Below, in pieces: positions 44,764-53,250 of a stretch of DNA of 64,000 nucleotides. Where the stretch lies: contig NZ_JADEUG010000006.1 in the NCBI RefSeq assembly GCF_015163665.1, positions 1-64,000 of the forward strand, read 5' to 3'. Source of the DNA: Xenorhabdus sp. BG5 (GTDB lineage Bacteria; Pseudomonadota; Gammaproteobacteria; Enterobacterales; Enterobacteriaceae). The notes below the pieces were generated by a model. The model worked only from the letters and a program-made list of their open reading frames with translations, did no database searches and had not been told where the DNA came from. Both the position numbers and the translations under genes were made by a program. The first letter of the stretch is position 1, and every line of letters begins with the position of its first letter.

Positions 44764-45210
44764 GATCATCTCCTCAATAGGAGGACTATTCTAACACCAA
44801 ACTAAGTAGTGCAAGAAGCGTGCGATGAGTGAATGACTGGCTACATCATTTACCAAGATTTTTAGCTCTGTAGTGGCTAAATTAGCTGTTAATGCAAGCA
44901 GAGGTAGCATGAACTATATACAGTCCAACAATGTCTGCTTTTGGCACAGAGTTGCCTGTAGATTGGGTTTGGATCTGTGCAATAGATGTGCTAGGTCAAG
45001 TTTTAGCTAATACATCTCAGGCATGTATTGATTTGGTTATAATTAAATTTTTTCATTCCAATCTACTGTTTCCTGGTGAGGCTAATCTTCATCCAGTTCT
45101 TTAAAGGCCTGCTACGGCTGCTACACGTAGCAGCCGTAGCAGGGGTAATAAGTGTCATTCGAAATTTTGCAGGATTTTCCAGCAGGCAATTGGCCACCTC
45201 TCCCTTCATC
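44764..45210. other. Non-coding region between FRG gene and yfjH-like genes
   Basis: About 445 bp. It holds a very strong hairpin (45108-45143). A GTG-started frame at 45076 would give a hydrophobic peptide (RLIFIQFFKGLLRLLH...), but it runs antisense into the neighbour and I do not count it as a gene. Confidence 0.5.
45108..45143. repeat. 36-bp near-perfect hairpin
   Basis: CCTGCTACGGCTGCTAC pairs with GTAGCAGCCGTAGCAGG over 17 bp with a 2-nt centre. No T-run on either side. Could be a terminator for the minus-strand genes, a structured RNA or a recombination site. Confidence 0.75.
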
Positions 45211-46212
45211 TTAAACCCCTTTTCTAAGGTTTTCAGATGCAATCTTCAAAGCCTCACATGCCTTTTCCCGAAGACGTTTTGGATTCTCTGTTACCCCGGC
45301 AAATATCCTGATGTGTCCTAGTTCTTCTCCAGGGCATCTCAAATAACTAATAAAAACATTGATGCTACTCAGGAAATTATAAAGTGTGCATTTATCAAGT
45401 ATTCCAACCAGGTTTTCATTCAATTCACAAGCTGTTAGTGTTTTATTTTTCACTATAAGCCTGGCGAGTTCATTACTGTCAATGCTATCACCTGTTTCGC
45501 GAATAAGGATATTTAATTTGCCCAGCGCACATTCTATTTCATCAAGAATACCGAATATAGATTGCGGACATACATCATATAGTGAATCTTCAGATGAATA
45601 ACTTACCTTTCTTATCATGTGGTTGTACATTTTTATTGCTCGCATAATCGTCATGTTATCTGCGCATAATGCAAGATTACTATCAGTTTCTCCCTGAGTC
45701 ACAGCAATAAGTTCGGTAACAGCACCTTGATTGCTCAAGGTGCTGTTTATTACGGACAGTAATGTTTTGTTTCTTATTTTTTTTCTTTCCAGTTTCACTT
45801 TTAATGCCAGTTTGATAACTGAAAAGGCTGAGGGCAGGTAACCAATCGGTAAGGTAGTTAATGGGATTTTGTTTACAAGTCGGAATGCTTCATCTGTTTT
45901 ATCCTGACTGAGAAAAATGATGGTTTGCAAAAGTTGGGAGTAGGGTATTAGTACATCTGAGTTAGATGCAGATTTGAAACAAAATGCTATTTCAGCTAAA
46001 TCCCATTTAGAGTATTTGGTGTTATTCCTAGTGTTAAAAATAAGCCATTTTAATTCGTGTGCATAGCGATATGGTTTTTCTTCTATTGTTACCGAAATCG
46101 GTCGAACTGCCTCATTATAAAAGGGGAGTGTAATGTAGCAGTTGTTCATCATACCCTCTGGAATAGAGATATCGACATAAAATGCCATAACTACTTTTGT
46201 AATTAATGCCAT
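45211..46212 (-). CDS. YfjH-region hypothetical protein, downstream half
   Basis: 333 residues from ATG 46212. Not recognised beyond position. Mostly helical (LPSAFSVIKLALKVKLERKK, NMTIMRAIKMYNHMIRK), no signal peptide or membrane segment. It overlaps the upstream frame by 98 bp in the +1 phase and has a poor ribosome site, so it may be the second half of one protein of about 580 residues split by a frameshift, or a translationally coupled partner. Confidence 0.6.
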   Translation of the reverse strand: MALITKVVMAFYVDISIPEGMMNNCYITLPFYNEAVRPISVTIEEKPYRYAHELKWLIFNTRNNTKYSKWDLAEIAFCFKSASNSDVLIPYSQLLQTIIFLSQDKTDEAFRLVNKIPLTTLPIGYLPSAFSVIKLALKVKLERKKIRNKTLLSVINSTLSNQGAVTELIAVTQGETDSNLALCADNMTIMRAIKMYNHMIRKVSYSSEDSLYDVCPQSIFGILDEIECALGKLNILIRETGDSIDSNELARLIVKNKTLTACELNENLVGILDKCTLYNFLSSINVFISYLRCPGEELGHIRIFAGVTENPKRLREKACEALKIASENLRKGV

Positions 46213-46966
46213 TGTTCACGGTGTATCGATAATGCATGGATATCGCGGTGACTGCAGATGTCTTACGTTCGAATGCGAGTAACACATTAAGCGACAGATA
46301 AGCCCGCTCAATTTTATCTAAATTCTGCGAGTGGGATGTTATGTTTTTTTTCGGAATGTAGCTTTCATCGTATTCTGAACGGCAATTTTTTATTATTTCT
46401 TTTATGGTCTCTTCCCATTGTCCACTTCCTGCTTTGATATCGCTAATGAAGTTAAAAAGGGGAGCCAGATGATCTTTGTACGGAAAATCAAATGAGCGAA
46501 TGTATTCCCGCAAATAATTTTTCACGCTGACATAAAGTTTTCTTTTATCATCACTTTTGTGAGGGCAGTGTGTGCTGATCAAAAAACGATGAATGTGGTA
46601 ATAGAAATGCATTTCATCATCGGGGGGAAGAGAATTATAGACGTCTAATGCTACTATGGGAGGCAATGCGACCTGAAGGTATCGCTTTGTGATTTGGCGA
46701 TTATCTAGATGAGAAAAGACCGGGATATGCATTAGCGCATTATATAGTTGCTCGTATTTGTAAAAAACTTCGCGTCTTTCTTCGAGGCTGAAGACTTCAT
46801 TGCTGTCAATTATTCTTATTATATCGTTATAGCCTTGATTAAAAAAATTCTGATGAAAGGAAAAACAGCTGTTTCCACGCACTTCACGCCGTTCGTCATG
46901 CTTTTCAAACAAGCCAAAGCACTGGTAAAGACGATACATCATATCAGCAAAAGCATGAGTCCCCAC
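46115..46966 (-). CDS. YfjH-like island protein, upstream half
   Basis: 283 residues from GTG 46966, which has an excellent GGAGGG site. Charged helical protein (DNEVFSLEERREVFYKYEQLY region, CPHKSDDKRKLYVSVKNYLR). Placed next to and divergent from alpA, as yfjH is in CP4-57, and of about that length as I recall. Function unknown. Its end overlaps the downstream gene out of frame. Confidence 0.6.
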   Translation of the reverse strand: MGTHAFADMMYRLYQCFGLFEKHDERREVRGNSCFSFHQNFFNQGYNDIIRIIDSNEVFSLEERREVFYKYEQLYNALMHIPVFSHLDNRQITKRYLQVALPPIVALDVYNSLPPDDEMHFYYHIHRFLISTHCPHKSDDKRKLYVSVKNYLREYIRSFDFPYKDHLAPLFNFISDIKAGSGQWEETIKEIIKNCRSEYDESYIPKKNITSHSQNLDKIERAYLSLNVLLAFERKTSAVTAISMHYRYTVNNGINYKSSYGILCRYLYSRGYDEQLLHYTPLL

Positions 46967-47064
46967 GTTCCCTCCGGTTGGTTTCCGTTTTTTGACGGGG
47001 ACAGTATCTCAGATGGTGTGAGAAAGTCGAATCCAGCTAAAGAGGTCCAACAGGAGAAGTGAAA

Positions 47065-47286
47065 ATGCCGAACATTAGTGAACAAAAAGCACACCCGCTA
47101 CGCATCCTGCGCATGGCAGAGTTGACAGTGATACTGGGGATATCCCGCTCAAGCATCTACGAAAAACTGAATCCTAAATCCAGATATTACGATGCCGAGT
47201 TTCCTAAACCGGTCCGGCTAGGGGCTGCTTCCGTAGGATGGCGATCTACTGCTATTGACAAGTGGATCGCTTCCCGAACCGTTTAA
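47065..47286 (+). CDS. alpA: AlpA-family DNA-binding regulator
   Basis: 73 residues from ATG 47065 (CAGGAGAAG upstream). Winged-helix/HTH excisionase-like pattern: LRILRMAELTVILGISRSSI, then YEKLN, FPKPVRLGAASVGWRSTAID. AlpA activates integrase/excision of CP4-57 and thereby excision of the island. Head of the alpA-yfjI-yfjJ run. Confidence 0.92.
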   Translation: MPNISEQKAHPLRILRMAELTVILGISRSSIYEKLNPKSRYYDAEFPKPVRLGAASVGWRSTAIDKWIASRTV

Positions 47287-47316
47287 TTTTTTTGTAAAAA
47301 AATAAAGGATGTTGCA

Positions 47317-48825
47317 ATGAACAATAAAAACAAAATTAATCATGAGCTTAACCTGAAGTTTGATATTCTGCCACGTCACATCAGGCATTGGGCTTCGCAT
47401 TTGCACAACATAACTGGAGTGGCTATCGAGATAATCGTTGTTACGTTATTAGCCTTTTTAGGGCTGGCCTGTCAGGATTTGTACTGTGTTCAGTTAAAGA
47501 ACAAGCAGCGATCCCTTCTGGCCTTGTACCTGTTGCTGCTTTCAAGATCTGGCAGTGGAAAATCAACAATATTCAGATTGTTGAAGACCCCCTTTGCACA
47601 ACAAGAGCGGGAGTTTGAAGATGTTTATCGTGAAGAGCTTAAAGCATATGAGCGAATAAATATTCTTTGGGAGGCAGAGTTTAACGTATTAAAAAGACTT
47701 TATAAAAAGACTCTGAGCAAGGGAGAAGATACTACCGAAACGAGTAAGAAACTTGAAGAATGGATTGGCCGACAGCCGAAAGTGCCAGTACGAAAGGTCA
47801 TTATTACAACGAATCCGACAAGCGAAGCACTCGCAAAATCAATCGGACTGGGGTATCAAAATAAGGCGCTTTTTAATGACGAGGCAACCGCAGTGTACAA
47901 GGGGAGTGTGTTCAACAATCCCGCGCTACTCAATACATACTGGTGTGGAGACAAAGTTACAATAGATAGGGCTGCCACTGAAAGCTTTGTCATTGAAAAT
48001 TATGTGTTTTCATATTTTTTAGCGATGCAGCCTCAACCCTATGACAATACCAGCAGACAGAAAAAAGCAAACATCAGAGAGACTGGATTACAGGCACGTA
48101 CACAGATGATAGATATGGAGCAAATTATAGAACCGTGCATCATCAACGGTGATTACACTCATAGTGAGGCAGTGCTTTCTGAATTGTACTCAGTGATAAC
48201 GCGGCATATAAAAGCAGGTGTGAAGCGAAGAGAAAATGGTGATGAACTAATAAAGCTTTCTCTGGCACCAGATGCCCAGGAACTATTGGATACAACATCG
48301 TTAAGTTTGCAGCAAAAGATGAAACCTGGAGGTTCCTTGTTTCCCTACGATGATTTAGGTGCCCGTATTATCGAGCAGGGTCTCAGAATGGCAGGCATTT
48401 TTCAGGTTTCTGGTGAACCCGATTCGACAATAATAACAAAGGAAAATTTGTTATCAGCTTTGAATTTGATGGATTGGTTTGTCAATCACGCTATCACAAA
48501 AATTGATTCTACAAGAGAGCTTAGTGATGAAGAAAAAATATTATTCTGGCTGGAATCGCATCTTGTCGAAAATGGCTCGTACGATTTCAGAAGAAACGAC
48601 ATTATCAAAAAGGGCCCAAGATCCATCAGATGCTCTGAGCGGCTTATACCAGCATTGGAAAAGCTTAAATCGAAAGGAATGGTGCAGTTATTCGAAGAGG
48701 CAGGTATCAATTATGTCAAATTTATCGGTTCAACAATGAACCCTGTCGAACTGGCAGCTAAGACCAATACGCCAATACATCAGACTGGTCCGCTGACACT
48801 GAGTAAGTTAGCTCGACCAGAATAA
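47317..48825 (+). CDS. DUF3987 / YfjI-like P-loop protein
   Basis: 502 residues, 30 bp after alpA with AAAGGATG site. Walker A RSGSGKST (77-84), then a primase/helicase-like region with KVIITTNPTSEALAKSIG and LFNDEATAVYKG. DUF3987 proteins are thought to be replication helicase/primase relatives of islands. A C-terminal winged-helix-like part (LESHLVENGSYDFRRNDIIK). Confidence 0.85.
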   Translation: MNNKNKINHELNLKFDILPRHIRHWASHLHNITGVAIEIIVVTLLAFLGLACQDLYCVQLKNKQRSLLALYLLLLSRSGSGKSTIFRLLKTPFAQQEREFEDVYREELKAYERINILWEAEFNVLKRLYKKTLSKGEDTTETSKKLEEWIGRQPKVPVRKVIITTNPTSEALAKSIGLGYQNKALFNDEATAVYKGSVFNNPALLNTYWCGDKVTIDRAATESFVIENYVFSYFLAMQPQPYDNTSRQKKANIRETGLQARTQMIDMEQIIEPCIINGDYTHSEAVLSELYSVITRHIKAGVKRRENGDELIKLSLAPDAQELLDTTSLSLQQKMKPGGSLFPYDDLGARIIEQGLRMAGIFQVSGEPDSTIITKENLLSALNLMDWFVNHAITKIDSTRELSDEEKILFWLESHLVENGSYDFRRNDIIKKGPRSIRCSERLIPALEKLKSKGMVQLFEEAGINYVKFIGSTMNPVELAAKTNTPIHQTGPLTLSKLARPE

Positions 48826-49215
48826 CTTCAGAGTTATTTTGATTATATATCATTGAGTTAAATCTATTTCTTACCCAGGCGTACTGCGGCTTCCTTTATC
48901 ACCACGTAGTTGTCCAAGTCACTTGGAAAGCCCGGTATATGTAATATATGTCTATCTTATATATATATATAGATATAGATATATAAGATAGACATATATA
49001 TAGATATAGATATAGATATATAAGATAGACATATATATAGATATAGATATAGATATAGATATATATTTCAATTAGGAATAAGCATATAAAACATAGTAAT
49101 ACATACCAGTGAACCAAGGTGATCCTACTGCAATAGGGCACCATGGCCATTACTTAAACCATCCCACAATAACCTGGGTAGCTACTGGCTACCCATTACC
49201 CAGTGAACTTATATT
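48826..49215. other. Intergenic region with AT microsatellite
   Basis: About 390 bp between the yfjI-like and yfjJ-like genes. The centre is a simple (GATATA)n-type array; the flanks show nothing recognisable. A candidate replication origin region only because both neighbours look like replication genes. Confidence 0.5.
48949..49075. repeat. GATATA microsatellite with 37-bp tandem units
   Basis: TGTCTATCTTATAT (48949) and ATATAAGATAGACA (48981) form a 14-bp inverted repeat. ATAAGATAGACA recurs at 48983 and 49020 (37-bp period), each copy followed by a run of TATAGA units that is longer in the last copy. Confidence 0.85.
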
Positions 49216-49914
49216 ATGAAATCACCTTACGGATTAACTGAAAAGCAGTTTAAGTTCCTGCTGCAGGAAGCTGAAGACAAATATGATTCCAGAATATCAA
49301 GCTATATGCTTCGTCGATCGCTTTCTGTGATATCTAATTATGTGGAAAACTATAACCGGGTATTTGCATTACGTGCTGATCTGAGATTTGCTCAGTCCCA
49401 TGTGCCTGGAGAGCCAGACTTGCCGCTCTGCTTTCAGAAGGATGATGAGAAAGCCATAACTCGGGCTATAGAATCCCTTAAAAGCCAGTTACGGGAAGAG
49501 CACAAGCGTTCTGGCAGGACTGGTGAGTCTAGGCCACTCGGCTATATCTGGGCCAGAGAGCGTGTTACCGGGGAACATCATCACTACCATCTGGTTCTGC
49601 TGTTTGACAAAGAGGTTTATGCCTATCTGGGGAATTACACTGAATCTGATGCTGACAATATGGGAATCAGGATACAGAAAGCCTGGTGCAGCGCCATTGG
49701 GCTTGATTATCCTGAATATGCTTATCTCCCGCATTTCCCGAAGAATCATACCGCCTGGTTCACTCGGGATGACGCGTTAACGTTAAGTGATGACTACTAT
49801 GAGTTTCTTCTACGAATAGCTTATCTGAGCAAAGACTACAGTAAAGATTTCTATGACGGTTATCGCAATTTTGGCACTAGCCAGCTAATACAGCGGCCCT
49901 TGAGCGACAAATAG
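49216..49914 (+). CDS. YfjJ/YagK-type (inovirus Gp2-like) protein
   Basis: 232 residues. Contains LGYIWARERVTGEHHHYHLV, where His121-125 (HHHYH) resembles the HUH motif of rolling-circle replication proteins, then a Tyr-rich C-terminal half (DDYYEFLLRIAYLSKDYSKD). Family members occur in CP4 islands and filamentous phages. A role in island replication is inferred. Confidence 0.82.
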   Translation: MKSPYGLTEKQFKFLLQEAEDKYDSRISSYMLRRSLSVISNYVENYNRVFALRADLRFAQSHVPGEPDLPLCFQKDDEKAITRAIESLKSQLREEHKRSGRTGESRPLGYIWARERVTGEHHHYHLVLLFDKEVYAYLGNYTESDADNMGIRIQKAWCSAIGLDYPEYAYLPHFPKNHTAWFTRDDALTLSDDYYEFLLRIAYLSKDYSKDFYDGYRNFGTSQLIQRPLSDK

Positions 49915-49981
49915 AATTTCAGTTGCAGACTTGCCGATAAAAGTGCAGGTCTGCATCTATTTCTTGATTCTGTTTCCACCA

Positions 49982-50455
49982 TCACCTGACAAGCTGGCGA
50001 TAATCACATTCCATCTCATCGATGAAATCATCACCTATTGTAGGAAATCCACTGGTTAAACGCCATTCCCCTTGAATTCTAAATAAATCATAGAGATGGC
50101 TGTTCTTTTTGTATGCGATATGGACAGGCACAAAAGGCCTGTTTTTTACGATAGCTTCGTTTAGTTTGCTGGTGCTGATGACATTGTATTGATCCCCTGT
50201 GATATCAATAACGATATCATCCAACTCCAGCCAGTAGTGAGTTATTGCATCATTTTTACCTGTTACTCCTGAGATACCTTTCAATTCCAACTCAGGCCAT
50301 AATTTCAGAAAGTGGAAGGAAAGTAGCATCGAAGCAAGCCTGCAGCTTTCAACAGGAAAGTTGTCAGGTACAAGGTAAGTTTTCGATGGATCACATTTTT
50401 CGAGCAGTTCCCGAAATCTGATGGCCTCTTTGCGTATTACCTGGACGGTTAACAA
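49982..50455 (-). CDS. Hypothetical protein, possible papain/transglutaminase fold
   Basis: 157 residues, not firmly recognised. FPVESCRLASMLLSFHFLKL has a Cys at the start of a helix; later ITHYWLELDDIVIDITGDQY supplies His and Asp. The order Cys...His...Asp with this spacing is that of papain-like/transglutaminase-like enzymes. No signal peptide. Located between the replication genes and integrase, on the opposite strand. Confidence 0.6.
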   Translation of the reverse strand: MLTVQVIRKEAIRFRELLEKCDPSKTYLVPDNFPVESCRLASMLLSFHFLKLWPELELKGISGVTGKNDAITHYWLELDDIVIDITGDQYNVISTSKLNEAIVKNRPFVPVHIAYKKNSHLYDLFRIQGEWRLTSGFPTIGDDFIDEMECDYRQLVR

Positions 50456-50517
50456 ATTTATCTCCCTGATTATTATATGAGTGGTTGAAAGTCTCTGCAG
50501 ATAGGAAAACGGTTTGC

Positions 50518-50706
50518 TCAGGCTTTTGAGATTGGTGACATGTCATAATCCTCCCATACCTGCATCATCGGGCGTCGCTCATTCAGCAGGCCTTTACGAT
50601 GGTAGGTTGCTTCAGATTTGTTCCTGATAGTATGAGCCAATGCTTGCCTGGTTAGATCATGCGTGTAACCCAAGGAGTAAGATCTTATAAAACAGGATTG
50701 CGCCAT
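50518..50706 (-). pseudogene. C-terminal remnant of a second integrase
   Basis: 62 codons with ALAHTIRNKSEATYHRKGLL followed by NERRPMMQVWEDY. It aligns with ALAHVDKNEVRRAYNRSDYL and EQRRPMMQWWADF of the full integrase next door, including the catalytic His and Tyr. The rest is gone. It shows a previous P4-type element at the same place. Confidence 0.75.
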
Positions 50707-50751
50707 TACCGCACACTCCTGTTTTTTGCTTGTGTGGATTAAGAATTGGTC

Positions 50752-51993
50752 TTATCCAGTGAGCTTTAATGTTGTAAATTCAACTTCAGCGAGGCTACCA
50801 CTATCTGCCTTTTTCACAAAGTCAGCCCACCATTGCATCATTGGTCGTCGCTGCTCAAGATAATCGCTGCGGTTATAGGCTCGGCGAACCTCATTCTTAT
50901 CCACATGGGCCAGTGCAGCCTCAATAACATCAGGCGGAAATCCCTGCTCATTGAGAGCAGTGCTGGCGATAGAGCGTAAGCCATGAGAAACGAGAACGCC
51001 TCCCAATCCAGCACGTTTGAGTGCTGCATTCACTGTTTGGCTATTCATCGGCTGGGTTGGTTTGATGCGACTGGGAAAGATAAATTCTCGGCCACCACTG
51101 AGAGACTTCATCATTGCCAGAATAGCGAGAGCCCCATCAGATAGTGGAACCGTATGGTCCCGGTTCATCTTCATTCGAGCTGCAGGAATTTTCCATTCGC
51201 TAGCATTGAAATCGATCTCATCCCATCGAGCCTCAGCTGCTTTGGCAGGGCGGGTAATGGTGAGAAGTTGCCACATGAACAAGCACCGCGTTGACACACT
51301 GATACTTGCCGTACGCATTGTTTGCATTAACTGTGGAAGCTGATCCGGACGGATACTCGGCATGTTTTTCTTTTGCGGTTTCTCGAACGCTTTTCCGATA
51401 TTTACACTGGGAACCGCATCAATCAGGCCCGTGTTCTGCGCATAAATCATGACTTCATTAATTCGCTGACAAAGGCGTCGAACAGTCTCTAATGCCCCTC
51501 TGGCCTGAACCGGCTGAACTGCTTTAACCAGAGTATGAGCCTTAATCTCAGTGACACTGATATCACCGATTGCTGGAAAAACATCTCTCTCAAGCGAGCG
51601 CCAGATATCGTCGGCATAGTCCTCTGTTACGCTGGCTTTTTTCACATTCCACCAACGCTCGGCAACTAATAAGAAAGTGTTGGTTTTGGCCTCTTGAGAA
51701 TTTCTCACCTGTTCTTTCTGATGTTCCTGAGGATCAATGTCTTTCGCCAATAAAACTCGAGATTCAGCTCTGAGTTTACGTGCATCTGAGAGTGAGACGG
51801 CAGGGTAGGCACCGAAGCTCTGTTTGGTTCGCTGCTTGGTCAGAGGTCGGTAGTAACGGAACTGCCAGAGCTTACTACCGCTGGACTTGATTAACAGAGT
51901 AAGCCCGTCACCATCATACAGCTGGTAATCGGCATCTTTAGGTTTGGCGGCTTTGATTTCCGTATCGGTTAACGGCTTGGTTTTTCTTGCCAT
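50752..51993 (-). CDS. intA: P4-type tyrosine integrase (CP4-57 IntA-like)
   Basis: 413 residues from MARKTKPLTDTEIKAAKPKD, the family start, and the same length as E. coli IntA, to which it is very similar throughout. Catalytic residues: Arg248 (TITRPA), His337/Arg340 (HGLRS), His363, Tyr373. Lys251 replaces the Glu that normally follows the first catalytic Arg. It drives site-specific recombination at the tmRNA 3' end 200 bp away. The upstream inverted repeats probably autoregulate it. Confidence 0.95.
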   Translation of the reverse strand: MARKTKPLTDTEIKAAKPKDADYQLYDGDGLTLLIKSSGSKLWQFRYYRPLTKQRTKQSFGAYPAVSLSDARKLRAESRVLLAKDIDPQEHQKEQVRNSQEAKTNTFLLVAERWWNVKKASVTEDYADDIWRSLERDVFPAIGDISVTEIKAHTLVKAVQPVQARGALETVRRLCQRINEVMIYAQNTGLIDAVPSVNIGKAFEKPQKKNMPSIRPDQLPQLMQTMRTASISVSTRCLFMWQLLTITRPAKAAEARWDEIDFNASEWKIPAARMKMNRDHTVPLSDGALAILAMMKSLSGGREFIFPSRIKPTQPMNSQTVNAALKRAGLGGVLVSHGLRSIASTALNEQGFPPDVIEAALAHVDKNEVRRAYNRSDYLEQRRPMMQWWADFVKKADSGSLAEVEFTTLKLTG

Positions 51994-52010
51994 GGGAGTC
52001 TCCATGCATT

Positions 52011-52065
52011 TAGGCCCAACGAAAACAATAGAGCTTTTCGTTGGGCCTATCAATGGGCCTAAAAG
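52011..52065. promoter_or_regulatory. Integrase control region / arm sites, right end
   Basis: TAGGCCCAACGAAAA (52011-52025) and TTTTCGTTGGGCCTA (52035-52049) are a perfect 15-bp inverted repeat; a further GGGCCTAAAAG follows. Probably integrase binding sites overlapping its own promoter. Confidence 0.65.
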
Positions 52066-52116
52066 GTTCGGATTTAATTAGTTCTCTTCGGACTTCGCGG
52101 GACAAATTGAGGGCAC

Positions 52117-52148
52117 AAAAAAGCCCGCAGGGCTTGCGCCGTGCGGGC
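52117..52148 (-). terminator. Terminator downstream of tmRNA
   Basis: Minus strand: stem GCCCGCA / TGCGGGC with a structured loop, followed by TTTTTTG. It lies between the integrase and the tmRNA 3' end. Confidence 0.88.
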
Positions 52149-52195
52149 TCTTAGGACTTCATCGGATGACTCTGGTAATCACCGATGGAGAATTT

Positions 52196-52559
52196 TGGTG
52201 GAGCTGGCGGGAGTTGAACCCGCGTCCGAAATTCCTACATCCTTGGTACTACATGCTTAGTCTGGTCTTTACATTCGCTTGCCAGCTGCGGACAGACACG
52301 CCACTAACAAACTAGCCTGATTGGATTTAACGCTTCAACCCCAGGCAAGGCATCCACGCGATCTCTTTTGGGTTTGACCTCTCTTGATCCCCGTCCTAAG
52401 AGCGGAGGCTAGGGAGAGAGGGCTCTGCGCAGGTTATTAAGCTGCCAGTGCGTAGTTTTCGTCGTTTGCGACTATTGTTTTGCGGCTTTTTACGAGGCCA
52501 ACCGCCCCTCGGCATGCACCTTGGGTTTCGCAAATCCCGTCGAATCCAGAATCAGCCCC
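52196..52559 (-). ncRNA. ssrA: tmRNA
   Basis: 364 nt; 5' end GGGGCTGATTCTGGATTCGA, 3' end ...CCAGCTCCACCA. The tag frame at 52469-52437 reads ANDENYALAA-stop, identical to the E. coli tag. With SmpB it rescues stalled ribosomes and tags the product for proteolysis. The island is inserted at its 3' end, and the insertion restores a complete CCA terminus. smpB is immediately upstream on the same strand, in the usual order. Confidence 0.98.
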
Positions 52560-52610
52560 AAGTATATTTAAAAGCAAGTATATCAGAATATTGAGTGATA
52601 ATGCCAGTGA

Positions 52611-53093
52611 TTAACGCCCAGAATTCTTCATAATTCTCGCTTTGTCTAATTTCCATTCACGTTCTTTGATATCTGAACGCTTATCATGCGCCTTTTTACC
52701 TTTTGCCACGCCAATTTTGATTTTGCACCAGGCGTTTTTCCAATACATGGAAAGTGCGACGATGGTATAACCTTCTCGATTGATTCGACCATACAGTGAA
52801 TCAAGCTCGCGTTTGTTAAGTAGTAGTTTGCGTGACCGTGTCGGATCACAAACTACGTGGGAAGAAGCAACGTTTAATGGCGTAATCGTGGCACCAAAAA
52901 GATAAGCATCACCATCTTTGAGCAAAACATAACTCTCACTGATGTTAGCCTTGCCAGCGCGCAGTGATTTAACTTCCCAACCTTGTAGGGATAAGCCTGC
53001 TTCGAGTTCTTCTTCAATGAAGTATTCGTGGCGGGCTCGCTTATTCATGGCAATTGTTGCCGAACCGGGTTTGTATGCTTTTTTCTTTGTCAT
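52611..53093 (-). CDS. smpB: SsrA-binding protein SmpB
   Basis: 160 residues, full length. [37 protein letters not shown] and the basic C-terminal tail ([20 protein letters not shown]) are as in E. coli SmpB. Binds tmRNA and the ribosome A site. Upstream of ssrA on the same strand. Confidence 0.98.
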   Translation of the reverse strand: MTKKKAYKPGSATIAMNKRARHEYFIEEELEAGLSLQGWEVKSLRAGKANISESYVLLKDGDAYLFGATITPLNVASSHVVCDPTRSRKLLLNKRELDSLYGRINREGYTIVALSMYWKNAWCKIKIGVAKGKKAHDKRSDIKEREWKLDKARIMKNSGR

Positions 53094-53250
53094 AGTGCGT
53101 TGTATTATACTGTATGCGTTAGTGAAAGAAATCTCTTCTGTATGATATTTAGCGATAAGTGCGTATTTATTGTTCTAAATGTCATCGGGTTTTTATTTAA
53201 CCATGTTTAAGTGATACTATTCAGCGCTGTTATGTTTTACAGGAAATGAT

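Larger units (their letters stand above)
30566..52220. mobile_element. CP4-57-type integrative island at tmRNA
   Basis: Bounded on the right by the tmRNA 3' end and its adjacent integrase, on the left by a degenerate copy of the tmRNA 3' end in the same orientation. The gene set (int, yfjJ-like, yfjI-like, alpA, yfjH-like, GTPase, DUF932, WYL regulator, KlcA, RadC, DUF987, cbeA, cbtA) parallels E. coli CP4-57/CP4-6. The AT-rich defence cargo sits between the two conserved halves. The right boundary is firm; the left boundary is inferred. Confidence 0.75.

Noticed and set aside
45076-45321. Plus-strand frame starting GTG, hydrophobic N-terminus
   Set aside because: It reads through a palindrome and then antisense into the yfjH-like gene; composition is not protein-like after residue 35.
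48899-49150. 83-codon minus-strand frame rich in Ile/Tyr (IYIYIY)
   Set aside because: It is produced by the GATATA microsatellite and has no ribosome site or domain.
52430-52560. Small reading frames over the tmRNA
   Set aside because: Only the resume-codon tag frame (ANDENYALAA) is meaningful; others reflect structured RNA.
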